This document shows, piece after piece, positions 52,999-62,899 of a stretch of DNA of 64,000 bases (its first letter is position 1; every line of letters begins with the position of its first letter). Source of the stretch: Thermogymnomonas acidicola JCM 13583 (lineage in GTDB: Archaea; Thermoplasmatota; Thermoplasmata; Thermoplasmatales; Thermoplasmataceae). Both the position numbers and the translations under genes were made by a program. The stretch spans positions 62,001 to 126,000 of the forward strand of contig NZ_BBCP01000002.1 of assembly GCF_001316105.1 (NCBI RefSeq), read 5' to 3'. The notes under the pieces were generated by a model. That model was not told the DNA's origin. It did no database searches and was given only the letters and a program-made list of their open reading frames with translations.

Positions 52999-54679
52999 TA
53001 GACAGGACGAACCTCCTCTGGTACAGGGATGCGGTCTACTACGAGCTGCACGTGAAGTCTTTCTACGATTCCAACAACGACGGGATAGGGGACTTCAACG
53101 GCCTTAGGGAGAAGCTGGATTACCTGAAGGGCCTGGGCATAGACTGCGTCTGGCTCCTACCCTTCTACAAATCGCCCATGAGGGACGACGGGTACGATAT
53201 ATCCGATTACTATTCGATACAGCCGGAATACGGGACGATACAGGACTTCAGGAAGTTCCTTGACGAGGCGCACGACATGGGCATAAGGGTCATCGCGGAC
53301 CTCGTCCTGAACCATGTGTCGGACCAGCACCCCCCCTGGTTCCAGGAGGCCATAAAGAGCAGGGACAGCCCGTACCATGACTGGTTCGTCTGGAGCGATA
53401 CAGACCAGAAGTACAAAGGCGTGAGGATAATATTCATAGACACAGAGAAGTCGAACTGGACCTGGGAACCGAACACGCAGCAGTACTACTGGCACAGGTT
53501 CTACAGCCACCAGCCGGACCTGAACTACGACAACCCAGCGGTGAGGGAGGAGATAAAGAACGTGGTGCGTTTCTGGCTCCGCATGGGCCTGGACGGGTTC
53601 AGGTGCGACGCAGTCCCGTACCTGTTCGAGAGGGAGGGGGGGACCAGCTGCGAGAACCTACCGGAGACGCACCAGTACTTCAAGGAACTCAGGAGGATGA
53701 TCGATGAGGAGTTCCCGGGCTGCATCCTCCTGGCCGAGGCCAACCAGTGGCCCACGGAGGCGAAGCAGTACTTCGGGAACGGCGACGAGTTCCACATGGC
53801 CTTCAACTTCCCCCCCTCATGCCCAGGATCTTCATAGCTCTGGCCAGGGAGAACGCCTTCCCCCCCATAGAGGACATCATAAAACAGACGCTGCCAATAC
53901 CTGAGAACTGCGACTGGATGATATTCCTCAGGAACCATGATGAGCTCACGCTCGAGATGGTGACCGATGAGGAGAGGGACATAATGTTCAGTGAGTACGC
54001 TAAGATACCGAGGATGCGCCTGAACCTGGGCATAAGGAGGCGCCTCGCGCCCCTTGTGGACAACGACAGGGCAACACTGGAACTGCTGCACGCGATGCTC
54101 CTCACGCTGCCTGGGAACCCAATCCTCTATTACGGGGACGAGATCAACATGGGCGACAACATCTACCTGGGCGACAGGAACGGCGTCAGGACGCCCATGC
54201 AGTGGAGCGCAGACAGGAACGCTGGCTTCTCCAAGTGCGACCCGGAGATGCTCTACTCCCCCCCGTCATAACGAACCCGAACTACCACTACGAGACCTTC
54301 AACGTTGAGGCGCAGTCCAGGCTCCAGACATCGTTCCTTAACTGGCTTAAGAGGATAATAAGGGTGAGGAAGCGCTACTCCCTCGTCCTGGGCCGCGGGG
54401 GGGAGATAGAGTTCCTGCACGGCGGCAACGAGAGGGTCCTCGCCTACCTGAGGAAGTACGGGGGGGAGCAGAGGATGCTCTGCCTCTTCAACCTGTCCAA
54501 GAAGCCCACCTACCTCCAGCTTGACCTCAAAGAGTACAGGGGGGGCTACACCCCCTGTCGAGACCATATCCCAGGAGCCGTTCCCGCCCATAGGAGAGCT
54601 GCCGTACTTCTTCACCCTCCCCCCCGGGCGCGCATACTTCTGGTTCGAACTGCAGCAGACGCAGGGTGGTGCACAGTGA
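52995..54679 (+). CDS. treS: Trehalose synthase (maltose alpha-D-glucosyltransferase)
   Basis: About 560 residues, GH13. It opens [19 protein letters not shown] and follows with [25 protein letters not shown], the nucleophile in [12 protein letters not shown] near 200, the acid in [17 protein letters not shown] near 240 and [19 protein letters not shown] near 310. [19 protein letters not shown] near 395 is typical of TreS. Joins lie near 53815, 54260 and 54540. Start ATG 52995 overlaps the GlgE stop. The stop at 54677-54679 overlaps the GTG of the maltokinase. TreS interconverts trehalose and maltose and here would feed Mak. The kinase is not fused, unlike in some bacteria. Confidence 0.93.
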
Positions 54680-55973
54680 ACGGCGGCCTGGAGAGGTTCC
54701 TCTTACAGACGGTGCCGAAGATGAGGTGGTACCCCCTTCAAGAGGGAGAGGATCACGAAGGTCTCGGTGGAGGGGGGGCAGGTAAGGATAGATGGCGAGA
54801 GGTCTGTGGTGTGCTGCAGGTATTTCTTCAACAGCGGCAGGAGCGAGCTCCTCATGATACCTGTTGTGGAGATGCACGGGGGGAGGCCCTTGACGGCACA
54901 CAGGACGAGGTGGTGCAGGACCATCTGCTCCAGATGATCGACATGGCCTCCGGGGGGGAAGGCGTGGTTTTCCAGGGCAGGAGGTTCAGCGGCGCACCCA
55001 GGAGGTACGGAGAGAGGAGGATCTTCCAGGGGGGGGAGCAGAGCAACACCAGCATCCTCTTCGGCAGGGAGGTGATGCTGAAGGTCATAAGGAGGTTCAC
55101 CCCTGGCCCCCCCAACTGACTGGGAGATGCCCCTCATGCTGAGGAAAGGTGGGTTCAGGAGGGTGCCAGAACCATCGGGATAGTTGAGGCAGTTATGGGC
55201 AGCGAGAGGGGGGGACATTCCTGAGCGCTTCAGGGTTCGTGGAGAACGACGGCGATGGCTGGTCAAGGTTCACGTCAACGCTCACAGGCAGTGGCAGTGG
55301 CCTGAAGGCAGATGTCACTGACCTGGGTGAGAACCTTGCCAGGATGCACAACATCCTCCTGGAGTCCGGGAGCGAGGTGGCATCCAGGCAGAGGATAGAG
55401 ACACTGAGGGCATCCGTCATGCGGAACCTCTCCGCACTGAGGGAGAGGGTGCAGGAGGGCAGGCCTTCTGAGGTACTGGGTTCACTCTCACTTGTGAATA
55501 CGATCGACGGTTCCCTTGCCAGCGTCCTGGGGGGACGAGGTTCTGCAGGATACACGGGGGGGACCTCCACCTGGGTCAGGTGCTCCACAGCCCGGACGGG
55601 TATTACTTTATAGACTTCGAGGGGGGAGCCGGCAAGACCGCTGGAGGAGAGGATCGCCATGAACTCGCCCCTGAAGGACCTGGCTGGCCTGGTGCGCTCG
55701 CTGCACTACGCCGCCACTTTCGCCTGGAAGGTGGGTGGCGCGGACAGGGACTCCATGGAGGCATGGTATGGGGAGCATTCCGACCTGCTCATCAGGAAAT
55801 ACATGGACAGGTCGGAACTGGTGGATGAGATGGGGGGGGAGCAGAGGGCCACCGCAGCCCTGAGGTTCTACACAATAGAGAAAGCGCTCTACGAGGTAAG
55901 CTACGAGATGAACAACAGGCCCGACTGGGTCCAGATACCCCCCCTAGAGTACATAGGTGGCCTCATAGCATAG
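54676..55973 (+). CDS. mak: Maltokinase (maltose-1-phosphate forming)
   Basis: About 430 residues of the Pep2/Mak family. The N-terminal lobe has MRWYPFKRERI and SNTSILFGREVMLKVIRRF, containing the ATP-contacting lysine. After a join near 55108 come WEMPLMLRKGGF and AVMGSERGTFLSASGFVENDGDGW. The catalytic loop reads HGDLHLGQVL and the metal loop DFEGEP.RPLEER, then SPLKDLAGLVRSLHYAA, all diagnostic of maltokinases. Joins also lie near 54734, 54880, 55545 and 55625, at G runs. It phosphorylates maltose with ATP to maltose-1-phosphate for GlgE. Last gene of the overlapping four-gene operon. Confidence 0.9.
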
Positions 55974-55983
55974 TTTTAATATT
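55974..55983 (+). promoter_or_regulatory. TATA-like box of the glgX/treX gene
   Basis: ttttaatatt begins right after the mak stop and lies 27-36 bases before ATG 56010, suggesting the debranching gene has its own promoter. Confidence 0.45.
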
Positions 55984-56009
55984 GTACGAGAGCTGCAAGG
56001 GGGGTGGAT

Positions 56010-58158
56010 ATGCTGAAGGTTGGCAGGGGCTCCCCGTTCCCCGTCGGACCCACGTGGTCCGAGGAGGAGGGGGGGCGTTAACTTTTCAATATTCTCGGAG
56101 AATGCTACCGCGGTCTACCTTGAGATCTATGGCAGGCCTGATGACAGGGACCCGAAGGAGGTCATAGAGTTCAGGGAACAGGACGCCTTCCTGTGGCACT
56201 CCTTCGTCTCAGGCCTGGGCCCCGGCACCCTGTACGGGTACAGGGTGGACGGCCCATACGAACCGGAGAAGGGGGGGCTGCGGTTCAACAGGAACAAGCT
56301 CCTCATAGACCCCCTATACCAGGTCGATAACGTCGGAGATAAAGTGGAGCAACGACCTCTTCGGCTATAATATAGGTGATAGCAGGGAAGACCTCTCCTT
56401 CAACGAAGCCGATGATGCCGGAAACATGCCGAAGTGCGTCATCGTGGACGGGAACTTTGACTGGAAGGGGGACAGGAGGCCCAGGCACGAGTGGACAAGG
56501 ACGGTCATATATGAGACGCACGTGAAGGCATAACCGCAAGGCACCCGGAGATAGAGGAGGAGATCAGGGGGGGCACATACAAAGCAATGGCGTCCGACAG
56601 GGTCATCTCTTACCTGAAGGACTTGGGCATCACCTCCGTGGAGCTCATGCCCGTGCACCACCATGTGGACGACAAGTACCTGGTGGACAGGGGGGGCCTC
56701 AGGAACTACTGGGGCTACAACACCATAGGCTTTTTCGCCCCTGACTTCAGGTATTCCAGTGACAAGTCTCCGGGCGGGGGGGCGGTGAGGGAGTTCAAGG
56801 AGATGGTCAGGCGCCTGCATGAGAACGGCATAGAGGTCATCCTCGACGTTGTATACAACCACACGGCGGAGGGCAACCACCTGGGCCCCACCCTGTCCTT
56901 CAGGGGGGGCATAGACAACCTCTCCTACTACCGTTTAGACCCAAAGAACCCCCCCAGGTACTATGTGGACTTCACCGGCACGGGGGGGAACAGCCTCAAC
57001 GCCTCAAACCCCCCCTACGTGCTGCAGATGGTCATGGACAGCCTCAGGTACTGGGTACTGGAGATGCATGTGGACGGCTTCAGGTTCGACCTGGCCGCAA
57101 CGCTTGCAAGGCAGCTGTTCGATGTTGACCGCCTATCTGCTTTCTTCGACATAGTGCACCAGGACCCTGTGATATCAAGGGTCAAGCTCATAGCGGAGCC
57201 CTGGGATGTTGGCCCTGGCGGGTACCAGGTGGGCCAGTTCCCGGCGCTCTGGGCGGAGTGGAACGGAAAGTACAGGGACTCGATGAGGAGGTTCTGGAGG
57301 GGGGACCCCCCCGGGATGATGGGTGAGTTCGCCACCAGGCTCTCCGGCTCGCCTGACCTGTATGAGGAGAACGGCAGGAGGCCGCACTCAAGCATCAACT
57401 ACATCACATGCCATGACGGCTTCACGCTCAACGACCTCGTCTCCTACGAGAGGAAGCACAACGAGGCCAACGGCCACAACAACGAGGACGGCACAAACGA
57501 CAACTACAGCGTCAACTTCGGCGTGGAGGGGCCCACTGAGGACAGGGAGATCCTGGCAAAGAGGATGAGGAGGATGAAGAACTTCATGATAACGCTCTTC
57601 ACCTCGCAGGGCGTCCCGATGCTGCTGGGAGGCGATGAGATAATGAGGACGCAGCAGGGAAACAACAACGCCTACTGCCAGGACAACGAGATATCTTGGT
57701 ACGACTGGAACCTCGACGAGAGGAAGAAGCACTTCCTGGAGTTCGTGAAGCTGGTCATACACCTCAGGAGGAACAACAACGTCCTGAGGAGGAGGAACTT
57801 CCTGAGCGGCGAGAGGCGACCGGACACAGGGGGGGCCAGGGACGTAATATGGCTGAGGCCGGACGGCACGGAGATGACGCAGGAGGACTGGTCAAAGGCA
57901 GAGCAGAAGTACCTGGCCGTGCACCTCTCGGGTAAGGTCAGGGACCCGTATGACGAGGAGGCGACAAACGGTGACCTCATACTCCTGTTCAACGCTTCCG
58001 ACAGAGATGTTATGTTCAACCTCCCGCACAGCGAGCGCGGCTGGAAGGTGCTCATCGATTCTGTGAGCGATTCCCTCCAGTACTACCCTGCCCCCCCTGT
58101 CTACCAGGACCGCTACCTGCTGCGGGCCGATTCCGCTGCGGTGATACAGGAGATGTGA
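56010..58158 (+). CDS. treX: Glycogen debranching enzyme (GlgX/TreX isoamylase type)
   Basis: About 715 residues, GH13_11. N-terminal CBM48: GSPFPVGPTW..EGVNFSIFSENATAVYLEIY. The catalytic part has [68 protein letters not shown] and nucleophile Asp in VDGFRFDLAATLAR. Then come acid Glu in [45 protein letters not shown]-like text and GGDEIMRTQQGNNNAYCQDNEISW. Joins lie near 56065, 56340 and 56530. Several motifs carry an extra Gly or Pro at seven-base runs (for example after VDR near 56693). It cleaves alpha-1,6 branches and gives linear chains to TreY. The gene symbol is by context with treY/treZ. Confidence 0.92.
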
Positions 58159-59969
58159 GCGTGTGCCCCCCCTCCGTCATGTATATTACGGCCGAGGAGT
58201 CCTCAACGGCCCTGGTGTTCTCCCTCTCCCCCCCTCCGTACTTCTTCCACCCCGTGTCCAGGAGCACCCTGGAGAGGGGGGGGAGGAGCATCCTTCCGTT
58301 GCCGGGGGGGAATGAGAGGGCCACGTTGAGTGTGTAGCCGTCGTGCCTGTATGCGAACACCACACCCCTCTGGCCGAACTTCCTGGCACCTATGAACTCC
58401 GAACCGATCACCATGGTCCTCCTCATGGATATCAGGTCGCTATAGAGCCTCCTGCAGCTGCTGTTCGCCGCCTTCGTGAGGGAACGCCAGTCCAGCTTGC
58501 TCCTCTGGAAAGCGGACACGTCCGTGGGGGGGTCGTAGAGGTCACCTGTGCCGCCGAAGGCCATGAACTCCCTTTTCCTGCCCTCCTTATGGCCTTCTTC
58601 ATCTCCCGTCCGGCGGTCGGAGAAGAAGAGAAAGGGGGGGTTCTCCTCCATGTACTCCTCACCCATGAAGATCATGGGCGTGAACGGAGACATTATCGTT
58701 GCAACGGCGCCTATTTTGTACGTCTCGAAGTCAACCAGGGTGGACATCCTCTCGCCCCCCCTGAACCTGTTGCCCACCTGGTCGTGGTTCTGCATGTAGA
58801 CGACGAAGCGCCACCTGGCAAGCCTTGACGCATCGGCCCCCCCGTGCGTCTTCTGCCTGTATGCGGAGTAGCGGCCGTTGTAGACGAACGAATGGTTGTA
58901 TGCGTCCACCAGGTCCTCTATCCTCCCGAAGTCGGAGTAGTAGCCGTTGTTCTCGCCTGTCATTACCGCATGCAGTGCATGGTGGAAGTCGTCGCTCCAC
59001 TGCCCATCGAAGCCGTAGCCGTAGGGCCCCGGCGATACGACCCTCGGGTCGTTCAGGTCGCTCTCCGCTATGAGCACGACCACGCGGCCCTCCTCCTGCG
59101 CAACCCTGTTCGCCCTCTCCGTCATCTCGGTGAGTATGTGCTTCGGTGAACTGTCAAAGATCGCGTGCACGGCATCGAACCTCAGGCCGTCGAACCTGAA
59201 TGTCTTAAGCCAGTACTCCACGTTCTGCGCGAATATCTCCCTGACGAAGTCAGAACCGGGGGGGCCGTCGTAGTTGATGCACCTGCCCCAGGGAGTGGAA
59301 TAGCGTTCTGAGAATATGTTGCACAGGGGGGGGTAGAAGTGGTTGCCCACCGGGCCGAGGTGGTTGTATACAACGTCCAGGATGACGGAGAGTGCCAGCC
59401 TGTGGCAGTGCTCCACAAAGTCCATCAAGTCCCTGGGGGGGTGCCGTAGTTGTGGTTTGGCGCGAAGGGAAAGACGCCGTCGTACCCCCAGTTGAAGGAT
59501 CCCATGGCCTCCGCCACCGGCATGACCTCGATGGTGTTCACGCCAAGGTCCAGGAGGTCATCCACCTTCTCCGCCGCTGCCCTGAACGTGCCCTCGGGGG
59601 GGTGAAGGTGCCCACGTGCATCTCGTATATTATGGCATCCTCCAGGTGCCTCTCCGGGTTCCTGACCCTCTTCTCTGGACCGGGAAAGTACATGGCGGTG
59701 GGGGGGCCGAACACGCCCTCCGGCTGGTATCTCGACAGAGGGTCCGGTACCTTCGACCCGTCCTGGAGCACATAGAGGTACTGCTTCGAGTCGCCAGGCA
59801 CGTCAACATGAAGGTGCCGTACTCGCCCCCCCTCTCCATTGCATATAGATTGCCGTCAACCTCTACCTTCATCTCCTTCTGGAGGGGGCGCCCAGACCGT
59901 TATCCTGATGTCCTGGCCGTCCCTCCTGGCCCCCCCGAGTTCCTTTGCTATCTCCCTTGGAAGCCTCAA
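58052..59969 (-). CDS. treZ: Malto-oligosyltrehalose trehalohydrolase
   Basis: About 560-640 residues, GH13. N-terminal CBM48 part: IRITVWAPP then [12 protein letters not shown] and [11 protein letters not shown]. Catalytic blocks: [29 protein letters not shown]...[33 protein letters not shown], nucleophile in [12 protein letters not shown], acid in [11 protein letters not shown] and the [13 protein letters not shown] site. Joins lie near 59900, 59810, 59595 and 59440. The TTG start at 59969 overlaps the TreY stop. The C-terminus is unclear. The open frame overlaps the treX end by about 107 bases, but the C7 at 58166-58172 may hide an earlier stop after [11 protein letters not shown]. It releases free trehalose from TreY products. 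Confidence 0.9.
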
Positions 59970-62271
59970 TTCAGTTCCCTCCAGAGCAGGTCAGCATAGG
60001 TCCTGCCGGGTGAATACATCCCGGCATATATGTTTCCGTCCCTCATGCTCCTCCAATTCCCTGGCGGCAGCTGCACCTCTGAGCCGCAGACGGAGAGGAG
60101 GGCAAAGGCCTCCACAGAACCGTCGGTGGAGTGTACCCACAGCCTCCCGCTGTCCTTGAATGCGCCCAGGAGCCTCACCGAACCCCCCCTGCCGTTCCTG
60201 AAGAGTGAGAGGGATTTCCTCACCATTTCCTGCTTCCATGGCACCTCCTCTCCCTCCCTCCTGCCCTGCCCCCCCAGGGCCTCAAAGTCCATCTGCCTCC
60301 TGTTGTCAGGGTCAACGAAGCTGAAGTTCCCCCCACCTCGGAGCCCTGGTAGAAGTCAGGGACGCCCGGGCATATGACCTTGCATGCTGTTGCGAAGAGC
60401 GATATCTCGTTTGCAAGCAGCCTGACCTTCTCCGAGATCGCCCCCCCCAGGCCACCATCTTCCATCATTTCCCTCGCTATCCCTGTGACCCTGCTTTCAT
60501 AACCGGTGTCCGGTGTCTCCCATGATGTGACCAGGGAGCTCTCCCTCATGGCCTTCGTCAGGTGGGCAGTGAGCCTTTCATAGACATGCCCGTTTCCGTG
60601 GAGCGCGATGGCCAGCTGGAGCGCAGCGCTCAGGTGCTCGGCCCTAACGTCAGGGAACGTCCTTGCATACCTGAGAGGTGCGCTGTGTACTCGTCGGCAA
60701 AGTAGGATATGGCCGTGACCCTCCACCTCAGGTCCTCGCCCAGCTTGGTGTCGTGCGTGGATGTTGCGTTCATGGAAAGGGGGGGCCACCTGGAGCGGCC
60801 CTCAATGAACCTGGTGAACTCTTCATGCGATGAGGCCGGGTGTGACGGGTCATGGCCCACCTCGCATATTGAGATGAGTGGCGTGTACCTGTAGAAGGCC
60901 ATGTCCTCAACAGATTTTGCGTGGCAGGAGACACAGAGCTGCTGCAGCCTCCTCACGGCATCAACGAGCCTCCTGTCGCCCAGGTGCTCACTTATGACCC
61001 GTGATACCTGGCCGGGTATCTGTTCCATTATCTCCTGTATCTCTGAAGACACCCTACCGCTCAGGTAATACCTGTACCTCCCTGCCCTTACAAGGAACTC
61101 GACCACGAACTTCTTGTACTCCTCAAGGGGGGGGCGTCGTAGGCTTCGGGATAGCCCTCCATGGCCTTCTTTAGCGTGGACGAGACGAAGTCCACATCGG
61201 GCCGGAGGCCCCCTTCTATGTTAGCGAGCTTGCACTCCTCCACCACCTTCCCGAAGCTGGCCTGGCCCGTGAGGCCCAGGTAAGTGCGCAGTACCTGTGA
61301 GAACCCATCGTTGCTGACCAGAAATGAGTCCAGCGCGTACATGAAGTCGTAGCCGGTGGTGCCCTCCACGGGCCAGTCGGGGTGCAGGGCCTCGTTCCGT
61401 GACAGGACCTTCTCCACATAGACCTTCAGTCCGCCGAGCCTCGAGCGAATGGACTGGAGGTAGCCTGTCGGGTCATAGAGGCCGTCTATGTGGTCGATCC
61501 TCACGCCATCTATTATGCCCTCGGAGGCAAGGCGGAACAGGAGCGCATGGGTATCCCTGAAAGCGTTCTCGTTCTCCTGCCTCACGGCAATGAGGTCGTT
61601 GACCATGAAGAAGCGCCTGTAGTTGATCTGTGCGTTCCCGTAGCGCCAGTACATGGGGTGCATGTTGAGCATCCTCACGAGCCTGTGCTTCTCTGTTTTG
61701 TTCGCTTCGATTGTCCCATCACCCCCCCTCCTAGGGAAGTTCTTCAGCTCCCCCCCGGCCACATCCCTGGGCACAGGCCATGTACCTGAGGGGGTTACGA
61801 GGCCCGGGCTGTCACCTGCAACGAAGGTTAGTGTGCCCTTTTCCAGGCAGGCATCGTAGGGTTCAGGGAGGAACGGAAAGGCGACCTTCCAGTCCTCCTG
61901 GCCACTGTGCCTGAGGTCAAGGTATGTTGAGTACCTGGAGGCGAAGCCGTTGACCATGAAGTCCCTGAGGAACACGTTCTCCGGCTGTAGGCCATGTGGT
62001 TCGGAACAAAGTCAATGATTATGCCCATACCCCCGGACTGGCAGGCCCTGGAGAGCGAAATTAGATCCCTTTCACCACCCAGCTGCTCGCTTACCTTCGA
62101 GTAGTCCACAACATCGTAGAAGTGGCTGCTGCCCTTCCTTGCCTCGGTGATAGGTGAGAGGTACAGGTGCGATATCCCCAGACCTTTGATGTAATCGAGT
62201 GCCTTCAGTGCGTCACCGAAGCGGAAGCTGCCGCTGAGCTGGAGCCTGTAAGTGGACGTGATTTCCGGCAC
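59966..62271 (-). CDS. treY: Malto-oligosyltrehalose synthase
   Basis: About 765 residues, GH13_26. Motifs: TSTYRLQLSGSFRFGDALKALDYIKGLGISHLYLSP at the N-terminus, IDFVPNHMAYS near 95, then YGNAQINYRRFFMVNDLIAVRQEN and nucleophile block IDGVRIDHIDGLYDP. VEKVLSRNEALHPDWPVEGTTGYDF follows, and later STHDTKLGEDLRWRVTAIS, then CKVICPGVPDFYQGSEV. Joins lie near 61985, 61125, 60785-60680 and 60330. Start GTG 62271 fits the TATA-like box at 62292. The stop overlaps the treZ start, so the pair is one transcript. It converts the reducing-end alpha-1,4 bond of maltodextrin to alpha,alpha-1,1. Confidence 0.92.
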
Positions 62272-62291
62272 GGTACAGAGAGGGATTCATC

Positions 62292-62301
62292 GTGTAAAAC
62301 C
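62292..62301 (-). promoter_or_regulatory. TATA-like box of the treYZ operon
   Basis: On the minus strand GGTTTTACAC lies 21-30 bases before GTG 62271. Confidence 0.4.
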
Positions 62302-62899
62302 TTTCAGCCAAAGTCACTAAGGGTCAAAAGAAGAAGTTGATCGTGTTGGCCCATAGGAAAACCGATATAAAATAGGTTCAGTGGCATCCTCACCCACTAT
62401 AACTTAAACCACAAAGTCAAAGGCCATTGGAGACAATATGTGCTCAATAGAGCAGTGATTTAAGAATCCCAAAGAAAAAATCTATGAGAAATAACAGTAG
62501 ACAGCTAGTAGGGCCGTTCTGATTTCGTGTTATTATTCGCCCAAGGGGGGGCCATGAGGTTCAGACTATCAGGCGTTCTTTGGAACTGTGCTCAAATAGA
62601 TATGCCTAGGTTACTAGACTCTAGATTGCGTTCGAACTTAACACTATTACTTGATAGTAAATCGGATCCGTATATAGCGATCTTTTTCAGGATCCAAAGG
62701 AGAGGTTGTGGATAAAGTGCGCATTTTTCTCTTTTATTGCTTGACGTCAACAAAGATTGCTTTGTTTGGAGTGGCCTACACTTGATTTCTGGCCTTAACA
62801 TGCCGCGTTTTGCCGTGGCCTGCCTTGCATTTATGAAACTCCAGAAGCACCGAATTTTCTAATCTTTATAACATGCAAAGTTGATCCTAGGCTGCGACG
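62302..62899. other. A/T-richer intergenic region, no gene recognised
   Basis: About 600 bases, visibly richer in A/T than the DNA to its left and with a single G7 run near 62545. Short frames on both strands resemble nothing I know. The right end carries ctttataac (62864-62872), a likely TATA box for the glycosyltransferase frame. Confidence 0.4.

Noticed and set aside
52995-55973. TreS-Mak fusion protein
   Set aside because: A clear TGA at 54677-54679 overlaps a GTG start for the kinase, and the sequence around it has no long G/C run that would hide a fusion.
212-62271. Programmed ribosomal frameshifting or phase variation at the G7/C7 tracts
   Set aside because: The runs occur in nearly every gene, also in non-coding DNA, and insert residues into invariant motifs. 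Shifts go in both directions without slippery-site context. A technical error explains all of this more simply.
212-62271. G-quadruplex regulatory elements at clustered G runs
   Set aside because: Run lengths are unreliable and mostly trace to Gly/Pro codons inside genes, so no quadruplex claim can be supported.
62302-62899. Insertion-sequence remnant next to the broken glycosyltransferase
   Set aside because: No transposase-like segment, terminal inverted repeat or target duplication could be found.
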